Source of the DNA: Paraburkholderia sp. NMBU_R16
Lineage (GTDB): Bacteria > Pseudomonadota > Gammaproteobacteria > Burkholderiales > Burkholderiaceae
Length of the DNA: 64,000 nucleotides
Direction of reading: 5' to 3'
Assembly (NCBI RefSeq): GCF_013282575.1
Contig: NZ_JAAAYE010000024.1
Location: 25,686-89,685, forward strand
Shown here: one piece after another, positions 57,125-64,000 of the stretch
Layout of the letters: every line of letters starts with the position of its first letter
Position numbering within the stretch: position 1 is the stretch's first letter
The notes under the pieces: generated by a model
Databases searched by the model: none
Told to the model about the DNA's origin: nothing
What the model saw: the letters and a program-made list of their open reading frames with translations, nothing else
Made by a program: the position numbers and the translations under genes

Positions 57125-60100
57125 ATGGCGAGCACCACCCTTGGCGTCAAAGTCGACGATCTGCTCCGCGCCCGGCTCAAAGAGGCGGCGACGCGGCTCG
57201 ACCGCACTCCGCACTGGCTCATCAAGCAGGCGATTTTTGCCTACCTCGAAAAGATCGAGCATGGCCACATGCCGCCCGAGCTGACGGGCGCAACCCCCTC
57301 TGCCGATTTCGCCGACGCCGCGCCCGGCGCCGAGCATGACGACGAAGGCGCACCGCACCCGTTCCTCGATTTCGCGCAGAGCGTGCAACCGCAATCGGTG
57401 TTGCGCGCGGCGATCACGGCGGCCTATCGGCGGCCGGAACCCGAATGCGTGCCATTCCTTCTGGGCGAGGCGCGGCTGCCTGCGGCGCTCTCGGCCGAGG
57501 CCCGCAAGATGGCGGCGGGGCTCGTCGAGGCATTGCGCGCCAAGCGCACGGGCGGTGGCGTCGAGGGCCTCATCCATGAGTTTTCGCTGTCGAGCCAGGA
57601 AGGCGTCGCGCTCATGTGCCTGGCCGAAGCACTCCTGCGTATTCCCGACCGCGCGACGCGCGATGCGCTCATTCGCGACAAGATCAGCAAGGGCGACTGG
57701 AAGTCGCATGTGGGCCATGCCCCGTCGTTGTTCGTCAACGCCGCGACCTGGGGCTTGATGATCACGGGCAAGCTCGTCACGACGAACAGCGAGGCGGGGT
57801 TGTCGTCCGCGCTGACGCGTCTCATCGGCAGGGGCGGCGAGCCGCTCATCCGAAAGGGCGTCGATATGGCGATGCGTCTCATGGGCGAGCAGTTCGTGAC
57901 CGGGGAGACGATTTCCGAAGCGCTGGCCAACAGCCGCAAGTACGAAGCGCGCGGCTTTCGCTACTCGTACGACATGCTCGGCGAAGCCGCCACGACCGAA
58001 GAAGACGCACAACGCTATTACGCATCGTACGAACAGGCCATCCATGCGATCGGCAAGGCCGCGGGAGGCCGCGGCATCTATGAAGGCCCCGGCATATCGA
58101 TCAAGCTGTCGGCGCTGCATCCGCGCTACTCGCGCGCACAGCAAGAGCGTGCGATGACCGAACTGCTGCCGCGCGTGCGTGCACTCGCGGTATTGGCGCG
58201 CCGCTATGACATCGGCCTGAACATCGACGCCGAAGAAGCCGATCGGCTCGAGCTCTCGCTCGATCTGCTCGAAGCGCTTTGCTTCGATCCCGAGCTTGCC
58301 GGCTGGAACGGCATCGGCTTTGTCGTGCAGGCTTATCAAAAGCGCTGCCCGTATGTGATCGACTACGTGATCGACCTTGCGCGCCGCAGCCGTCATCGCG
58401 TAATGGTCCGGCTCGTCAAGGGCGCCTATTGGGACAGCGAGATCAAGCGCGCGCAGCTCGACGGGCTCGAGGGCTACCCGGTCTACACGCGCAAGGTCTA
58501 TACCGACGTCTCGTACCTCGCCTGCGCAAAGCGCTTGCTCGGTGCGCCCGATGCCGTCTATCCGCAGTTCGCCACGCACAATGCGCATACGTTGTCGGCG
58601 ATCTATCATCTCGCGGGGCAGAACTACTACCCGGGCCAATACGAGTTCCAGTGCCTGCACGGCATGGGCGAGCCGCTCTACGAGGAAGTGACCGGACGGG
58701 ACAAGCTCAATCGCCCGTGCCGTATTTATGCGCCCGTCGGCACGCACGAGACGCTGCTTGCCTACCTCGTGCGGCGGTTGCTCGAAAACGGCGCCAACAC
58801 CTCGTTCGTGAACCGCATCGCCGATGAATCGGTGCCCGTCGCGGCGCTCGTGGGCGATCCGGTCGAAGAGGCATCGAAGATCGTCCCGCTCGGGGCGCCG
58901 CACGCAAAGATTCCGCTGCCGCGCGACCTCTATGGGTCGGAGCGCGTCAATTCGATGGGTCTCGACCTGTCGAACGAGCATCGTCTCGCATCGCTTTCGT
59001 CGGCGCTGCTGGCCAGCGCGCATCACCCGTGGCGAGCGGCGCCGATGCTCGGCGACGGCGAGGCCTCGCCCGGCGCGGGGCGCGAGGTTCGCAATCCGTC
59101 CGATCAGCGCGATGTCGTCGGTATCGTCGTCGAAGCCACGCGCGAGCATGTCGATGCGGCGCTCGTCCATGCCGTGGCCGCCGCGCCGATCTGGCAGGCG
59201 ACGCCCGTCGAGGCGCGCGCCGATTGCCTCGCGCGCGCGGCCGATCTGCTCGAAGCGCAGATGCATACGCTGATGGGGCTCATCGTGCGCGAGGCCGGCA
59301 AGTCGCTCGCGAATGCGATTTCCGAAATTCGCGAGGCGGTGGATTTCCTGCGCTACTACTCGGCGCAGATTCGCGACGAATTCTCGAACGATACGCATCG
59401 CCCGCTCGGCCCCGTCGTGTGCATCAGCCCGTGGAACTTCCCGCTCGCGATCTTCATGGGACAGGTGGCCGCGGCGCTGGCCGCCGGCAACACGGTGCTC
59501 GCCAAACCGGCCGAGCAGACGCCGCTGATCGCCGCGCAGGCCGTGCGCATCCTGCGTGAAGCGGGCGTGCCCGCAGGCGCCGTGCAACTGCTGCCGGGCG
59601 ACGGCGAAACGGTTGGCGCAACGCTCGTGGCCGACGCGCGTACGCGCGCCGTCATGTTCACGGGTTCCACCGAAGTCGCGCGCCTCATCAACAAGACGCT
59701 CGGCAAACGCCTCGATGCAGACGGGCGGCCGATTCCGCTGATTGCGGAAACGGGTGGACAAAATGCGATGATCGTCGACTCGTCGGCGCTTGCGGAGCAA
59801 GTCGTTGCCGACGTCATGCAGTCGTCGTTCGATTCGGCGGGCCAGCGGTGCTCGGCATTGCGAGTGCTTTGCGTGCAAGACGACGTCGCGGATCGCACGC
59901 TCGCGATGCTCAAGGGCGCGATGTTCGAGTTGACGGTCGGCAACCCCGACCGGTTGTCGACGGATGTCGGCCCCGTCATCGACCTCGAGGCGAAGCGCAC
60001 GATCGATGCGCACGTCACCGCGATGCGCGAGAAGGGACGTGCAGTGACGCAACTGCCGCTGGCGGAGAGTTGTGCGCACGGTACGTTCGTGGCGCCGACG

Positions 60101-61069
60101 CTGATCGAAATCGACAGCATCGCCGAGCTCAAGCGCGAAGTGTTCGGGCCGGTACTGCACGTCGTGCGTTACCGCCGCAGCGAACTCGATCAATTGCTCG
60201 AGGAGATTCGCGCAACGGGCTACGGGTTGACGCTCGGCATCCATACGCGCATCGACGAGACGATCGCGCACGTGATTGCCCGTGCGCATGTCGGCAACAT
60301 CTACGTCAACCGCAACGTCATCGGCGCGGTGGTGGGCGTGCAGCCGTTCGGCGGCGAAGGCCTCTCCGGCACGGGACCGAAAGCGGGCGGCGCGCTCTAC
60401 TTGCAGCGCTTGTTGGCCAAGCGTCCGGCCGGCTTGCCGAAATCGCTTGCGTCTGTCCTCGTGGCCGACGCACAGCCGCGAGAAGCGAGCGGCAACGGTA
60501 GCGCAGACCCGCGCGCGGCACTGACGGCGCTGCGCGATTGGCTGATCGCCGAGCGCGAGCCGGCCCTCGCCGCACGGTGCGACAGCTACCTGGAGAACAT
60601 GCCGGTCGGCGCGACGGCCGTTCTCCCCGGGCCGACGGGCGAGCGCAATACCTACACGCTCGGAGCGCGCGGCACGGTGAGCTGCGTGCCGACGACGCCG
60701 AGCGGCGCGCGCGCTCAACTGGCCGCCGTGTTGGCGACCGGCAATCGCGCGCTGTTCTCGGGCGCGGCGGGCGAGGCGCTCGTTGCGGCGCTGCCGCCGC
60801 AGCTGAAAGCGTACGCGAGCGTGCAACCGAGCGCCGATGCACAGTACGATGCCGTACTTTTCGAGGGCGACAGCGACGAGTTGCTCGCGCTTGTGAGAGA
60901 CGTGGCGCAACGCCCGGGGCCGATCGTCTCGGTGCAGGGCGTCGCGACGAACGCGTTCGTCAATGGCAGCGATGAGGACTACGCGCTCGAGCGCCTCATG
61001 ACCGAGCGTTCGGTGAGCGTGAACACGGCCGCGGCGGGCGGCAATGCGAATTTGATGACGATCGGCTGA
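57125..61069 (+). CDS. putA: Trifunctional PutA: repressor, proline dehydrogenase, P5C dehydrogenase
   Basis: Oxidises proline to glutamate at the membrane and represses its own gene. The 1314-aa protein has an N-terminal ribbon-helix-helix (TTLGVKVDDLLRARLKEAA, residues 3-21). The FAD-dependent proline dehydrogenase barrel follows (about 200-550, with KLSALHPRYSRA and MVRLVKGAYWDSEIK). An aldehyde dehydrogenase domain comes next (about 650-1110, GPVVCISPWNFPLAIFMG, catalytic Cys in SAGQRCSALRVL). The C-terminal domain is the ALDH-superfamily-like fold of long PutAs. ATG 57125. Confidence 0.97.
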   Translation: MASTTLGVKVDDLLRARLKEAATRLDRTPHWLIKQAIFAYLEKIEHGHMPPELTGATPSADFADAAPGAEHDDEGAPHPFLDFAQSVQPQSVLRAAITAAYRRPEPECVPFLLGEARLPAALSAEARKMAAGLVEALRAKRTGGGVEGLIHEFSLSSQEGVALMCLAEALLRIPDRATRDALIRDKISKGDWKSHVGHAPSLFVNAATWGLMITGKLVTTNSEAGLSSALTRLIGRGGEPLIRKGVDMAMRLMGEQFVTGETISEALANSRKYEARGFRYSYDMLGEAATTEEDAQRYYASYEQAIHAIGKAAGGRGIYEGPGISIKLSALHPRYSRAQQERAMTELLPRVRALAVLARRYDIGLNIDAEEADRLELSLDLLEALCFDPELAGWNGIGFVVQAYQKRCPYVIDYVIDLARRSRHRVMVRLVKGAYWDSEIKRAQLDGLEGYPVYTRKVYTDVSYLACAKRLLGAPDAVYPQFATHNAHTLSAIYHLAGQNYYPGQYEFQCLHGMGEPLYEEVTGRDKLNRPCRIYAPVGTHETLLAYLVRRLLENGANTSFVNRIADESVPVAALVGDPVEEASKIVPLGAPHAKIPLPRDLYGSERVNSMGLDLSNEHRLASLSSALLASAHHPWRAAPMLGDGEASPGAGREVRNPSDQRDVVGIVVEATREHVDAALVHAVAAAPIWQATPVEARADCLARAADLLEAQMHTLMGLIVREAGKSLANAISEIREAVDFLRYYSAQIRDEFSNDTHRPLGPVVCISPWNFPLAIFMGQVAAALAAGNTVLAKPAEQTPLIAAQAVRILREAGVPAGAVQLLPGDGETVGATLVADARTRAVMFTGSTEVARLINKTLGKRLDADGRPIPLIAETGGQNAMIVDSSALAEQVVADVMQSSFDSAGQRCSALRVLCVQDDVADRTLAMLKGAMFELTVGNPDRLSTDVGPVIDLEAKRTIDAHVTAMREKGRAVTQLPLAESCAHGTFVAPTLIEIDSIAELKREVFGPVLHVVRYRRSELDQLLEEIRATGYGLTLGIHTRIDETIAHVIARAHVGNIYVNRNVIGAVVGVQPFGGEGLSGTGPKAGGALYLQRLLAKRPAGLPKSLASVLVADAQPREASGNGSADPRAALTALRDWLIAEREPALAARCDSYLENMPVGATAVLPGPTGERNTYTLGARGTVSCVPTTPSGARAQLAAVLATGNRALFSGAAGEALVAALPPQLKAYASVQPSADAQYDAVLFEGDSDELLALVRDVAQRPGPIVSVQGVATNAFVNGSDEDYALERLMTERSVSVNTAAAGGNANLMTIG

Positions 61070-61153
61070 GCGACCCTCGTCGATCGGTTCAAAGCCGGAA
61101 GCGGTACGGCCAACCCGAGCCGCTCCACACCTACCTGGTACCAAGGAGAAGAT

Positions 61154-62302
61154 ATGCAGCACAAAATGAAACAGATAGCGGGCGCAACGGTTGTTGCGGC
61201 AATGTCGCTGGTGGGGACCGCACACGCGCAGCAAGCCGAGGATGTGAAGCTTGGGTTTGCCGGCCCGATGACGGGTGCACAGGCGCACTATGGCGCCGAC
61301 TTCCAGAACGGCATTACGCTGGCTGTAGAAGAAATGAACGCGACGAAGCCCGTGATCGCCGGCAAGCCGGTGCGCTTCGTGCTCGATTCGGCTGACGATC
61401 AGGCCGACCCGCGCACGGGTACGACGGTCGCGCAAAAGCTCGTCGACGACGGCATCAAGGGCATGCTCGGCCACTTCAACTCGGGCACGACGATTCCGGC
61501 CTCGCGCATCTACGCGAACGCGGGCATTCCGCAGATCGCGATGGCGACGGCGCCCGAGTACACGCAGCAAGGTTTCAAGACGACGTTCCGCATGATGACG
61601 TCCGACACCCAGCAAGGCTCGGTGGCCGGCACGTTCGCGGTGAAGAACCTCGGTATGAAGAAGATCGCGATCGTCGACGATCGCACGGCTTACGGCCAGG
61701 GTCTTGCCGATCAATTCGCGAAGGCAGCCAAGGCGGCGGGCGCGACGATCGTCGATCGCGAGTACACGAACGACAAGGCGGTCGACTTCAAGGCGATTTT
61801 GACGAAGCTGAAGGCGGTCAACCCTGATCTCGTCTATTACGGCGGAGCGGACTCGCAAGCGGGACCGATGGTCAAGCAGATGAAGTCGCTCGGTATCAAG
61901 GCGCCGCTGATGGGCGGCGAAATGGTGCATACGCCGACGTTCCTGAAGATCGCGGGCGACGCGGCGGAAGGGACGATCGCGTCGCTGGCGGGCCTGCCGC
62001 TCGACGACATGCCCGGCGGCAAGGACTATGTCGTGAAGTACAAGAAGCGCTTCGGCAAGGATGTCGAAACGTACTCGCCGTACGCTTACGATGGTGCGAT
62101 GGCGATGATGAAGGCGATGGAAAAGGCCAACTCGACCGATCCGGTCAAGTACCTGCCTGTGCTGGCCAAGACCGATATGCAGGGCGTGACGACGAAGGAC
62201 CTCGCATACGACGCGCGCGGCGATCTGAAGAACGGCGGCATCACGATCTACAAGGTCGAAGCCGGCCAGTGGAAGTCGCTGCAAAGCATCGGCGGGAAGT
62301 AA
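61154..62302 (+). CDS. Branched-chain amino acid binding protein (LivK-like)
   Basis: Periplasmic receptor of 382 aa with a signal peptide (cleavage near AHAQQ, residue 25). Mature start DVKLGFAGPMTGAQAHYGAD, GHFNSGTTIPASRIYANAG and VDDRTAYGQGLADQFAKAA are close to classical LivK/LivJ, more so than the two receptors at 22850 and 26510. It stands alone, 84 bp after putA, with its own terminator. It probably feeds a permease encoded elsewhere. Confidence 0.92.
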   Translation: MQHKMKQIAGATVVAAMSLVGTAHAQQAEDVKLGFAGPMTGAQAHYGADFQNGITLAVEEMNATKPVIAGKPVRFVLDSADDQADPRTGTTVAQKLVDDGIKGMLGHFNSGTTIPASRIYANAGIPQIAMATAPEYTQQGFKTTFRMMTSDTQQGSVAGTFAVKNLGMKKIAIVDDRTAYGQGLADQFAKAAKAAGATIVDREYTNDKAVDFKAILTKLKAVNPDLVYYGGADSQAGPMVKQMKSLGIKAPLMGGEMVHTPTFLKIAGDAAEGTIASLAGLPLDDMPGGKDYVVKYKKRFGKDVETYSPYAYDGAMAMMKAMEKANSTDPVKYLPVLAKTDMQGVTTKDLAYDARGDLKNGGITIYKVEAGQWKSLQSIGGK

Positions 62303-62333
62303 GCCGGCTCAGTTCGAGCGTCTAAGGTGATGG

Positions 62334-62369
62334 CCCCGCGGAATGAGCTTTCGTTCCGCGGGGTTTTTT
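62334..62369 (+). terminator. Rho-independent terminator after the LivK-like gene
   Basis: Perfect 10-bp stem CCCCGCGGAA (62334-62343) / TTCCGCGGGG (62354-62363) followed by six T. Confidence 0.93.
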
Positions 62370-62470
62370 GCGGTCAGGCGAAGCAAGTGGCGCGATGACA
62401 GTCAATCGGCGTCGCTGGCGACGAAAAGCAAGTCTGAGCTTGACGCAATGAGCGTTGCCACGTTGCATCG

Positions 62471-63841
62471 CTACGCGCCCGCGGTTTCTGCCGTATCGAT
62501 GTTGCGTGACGACGGGCGCGGCGGCTTGGCGCCCGCGGTGATTACGCGGGCAACGCCGCGCGGCCAGCGGCGCGCGAAAGAGCGGGCCAATTTTGTCTCG
62601 TGATCCGGTTCATCGAATCCGCCGGGCGTCGCTAGCACCAAGGCCTTGAGTCGGTCCATTGCACGCGGGCGCTCGACCTTTGTTTCCCAGATGGTACCGG
62701 CCAACTTCGAAATGTTTTCCATGGGAGGCGCGCCGCCCATGAATACCATCTCCGCAACTTCCGGTGGAACGCCCAGCATGACTGAAGCCAATATCCCGCC
62801 GTTTATGAGTGGCGCCGCCGTGAAGGCCCTTGCGGACGAGCTGTTGCTCTGGCGGGAGACGAGCTCTTGAAGCGCTATATCGCGCGCATAGTGCATCTTT
62901 TCCGCTTCGTCGGCAAATCCGCGCTGCGGTACCGGGATCTTGCCCTCGTCCATTAACACGAGCACGGCAGACTGCACTTGCTTGATAGCAGAGCGGAAAT
63001 CGAACGGAATCGACAGCGCGAATCCCGTGGACAAGATCCCCCCGAGCGGCGCTTGCATGACCGGGTCCATGCCATTGGTCGTGATGACGAATCCAGTAGC
63101 GGTGGCGAACGGAGCGCCGGTGGCGGCCCCCTTCAAACCTGCGGTGAGCGCTCGTTTGGCATAGATGCGCCCCTTACCGTTAAGCACGCCGTCGCCCTTC
63201 AATAGATTGATGGCCACTTCGCGCAGGCTCTCCGCGCCGGTGAAAGTCTTGAGCGAGGGCGTCATACCGCTCGCTAACAGATCGCCTCGAGCCGTCTCCA
63301 ACTCGCCGATGGCGTTATCCCCGATATCCGTGAGGAGGAGTAGGAATACCTTTGCAGCGCTTTCTGCGATGTAGGCAACGGTATTGCCTGACACGTGTTC
63401 GGGAAAGATTCTGTGGATCAAGTAATCTCCGCCGGAGCCGATCATTGACGAAAGGCTCAGCGAGGTCGCGGTATCCTTCCAGTCGGCCCGCCCCGAGTAC
63501 TGCAATTCGGCAAGATCGACGCTCAAGAGCCGCAGGCGCTGATCGGCTATATGGTCTTTCAGAGAATCGAGCGCGCGCTGGCCGATTTCAGGTGCGACGA
63601 GCTCATAACCCGGTAGCTCCAATATCCCTTCTGCGAGCGCGCTGTTAGCGGGCGCCGGCGCGTTGCCCGCGATGAGATCGTGGAAGAATGGCCAAGCCAC
63701 TGTTTCCTGGAACTCGAAAACGCGCTCCTTTTTGTCGGGAATGTTTCCCGAGACCTTGAAGTGTCCGATGATTTTTTCGGTGAGGTATGTCTCATGAGCG
63801 TCAACGGTCCAAGGGTTCTTCGCCAATATCGCAATTGGCAA
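62471..63841 (-). CDS. Unrecognised 456-codon protein, probable 5' frameshift or TTG start
   Basis: No family recognised. The frame opens at TTG 63841 with AAGGA just upstream. It contains Ala/Gly-rich hydrophobic helices in the middle (for example GLKGAATGAPFATATGFVI) and ends in a basic, Arg/Pro-rich tail. Upstream of the TTG the same frame reads N-G-L-S-L-L-H-I-P-K-E-G before meeting TGA, which looks like real coding. If the GGG after ATG 63876 were GGGG, translation would start M-G-L-S and join this frame. No secretion signal and no hrpII box upstream. An exported effector is possible but unsupported. Confidence 0.6.
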   Translation of the reverse strand: MPIAILAKNPWTVDAHETYLTEKIIGHFKVSGNIPDKKERVFEFQETVAWPFFHDLIAGNAPAPANSALAEGILELPGYELVAPEIGQRALDSLKDHIADQRLRLLSVDLAELQYSGRADWKDTATSLSLSSMIGSGGDYLIHRIFPEHVSGNTVAYIAESAAKVFLLLLTDIGDNAIGELETARGDLLASGMTPSLKTFTGAESLREVAINLLKGDGVLNGKGRIYAKRALTAGLKGAATGAPFATATGFVITTNGMDPVMQAPLGGILSTGFALSIPFDFRSAIKQVQSAVLVLMDEGKIPVPQRGFADEAEKMHYARDIALQELVSRQSNSSSARAFTAAPLINGGILASVMLGVPPEVAEMVFMGGAPPMENISKLAGTIWETKVERPRAMDRLKALVLATPGGFDEPDHETKLARSFARRWPRGVARVITAGAKPPRPSSRNIDTAETAGA

Positions 63842-64000
63842 GCCTTCCTTGGGAATATGGAGAAGGCTAAGCCCATTTCATTACACACAAGTCCGCGTGA
63901 GCGGCTTGTAAACTGTCGCGACTTGCCGTTTACTCTTGCTTTTTGCGCGGCACGCGAATGGCACGATCAACGGAGAGCTGGGCGGCAATGGAATTCAAGG
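63842..64000. other. Right end of window, upstream of the unrecognised gene
   Basis: 159 bp probably carrying the leftward promoter. ATG at 63876 (minus) is the likely original start of the gene at 62471. No other feature recognised. Confidence 0.4.

Noticed and set aside
63842..64000. hrpII/PIP box upstream of the unknown gene at 62471
   Set aside because: Only one TTCG is found on the minus strand; the second at N16 is absent.

Overview
The window looks like a stretch of the main chromosome of a member of the Burkholderiaceae (Burkholderia, Paraburkholderia, Trinickia or a close relative). The grounds are the high GC content, the protein flavour, a DUF3717 protein, the layout of two branched-chain amino acid transporter clusters, and the gene order gspD-gspE, HU, mnmC, then mnmG-rsmG-parA-parB-atp. 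No rRNA, tRNA, CRISPR array or insertion sequence was recognised. Genus assignment is inference.

Region 1 (1-9011) runs left from a probable replication origin: type II secretion genes gspD and gspE (minus strand, gspF expected just off the left edge), a small lytic transglycosylase, a COG0523/CobW metallochaperone GTPase, HU and mnmC. Region 2 (9012-12735) is the most striking part. Two intergenic gaps, on either side of a CPA2-type antiporter gene and a YbdK-type ligase gene, carry mirror-image copies of one composite element: a DnaA box, a 21-nt spacer ending in TTGTTAA, a CTACTAC-type DnaA-trio, then an A/T-rich GTATAC segment. The two copies face each other about 2.9 kb apart. I read this as a bipartite chromosomal oriC that is not next to dnaA.

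Region 3 (12736-21000) has a MarR regulator with an unusual Cys/His-rich tail, a SET-domain methyltransferase, a TctDE-like two-component system, a DUF3717 protein, PhhB, a LysR/GMC oxidoreductase pair, and a gene preceded by an exact hrpII/PIP-like box (TTCG-N16-TTCG, then TAGAGT after 32 nt). That gene is a candidate type III effector. Region 4 (21000-31300) contains two liv-type ABC transporter clusters. The first has an Arg in place of the Walker A Lys in LivF, and the second has a LivM-LivG fusion. A probable free-standing small RNA lies between them.

Region 5 (31300-44900) is the conserved near-origin block: two perfect parS sites (one upstream of mnmG and one inside it), mnmG, rsmG, parA, parB, a permease translationally coupled to parB, and the complete atpIBEFHAGDC operon with its promoter and terminator. 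Region 6 (44900-48940) looks like an accessory insertion on the minus strand. It holds three tandem prolyl-4-hydroxylase-like 2OG-Fe(II) oxygenases, the middle one without its active-site residues, together with a YHGS-motif protein, a small disordered protein and an HD-domain protein.

Region 7 (48940-64000) has an acyl-CoA ligase, a probable minus-strand sRNA, a PheC-like cyclohexadienyl dehydratase, hemE, priA (DnaA boxes upstream), a small membrane protein, trifunctional putA with a GTTGCA inverted-repeat operator, a third branched-chain amino acid binding protein, and an unrecognised 456-codon gene whose 5' end appears frameshifted at a G-run.
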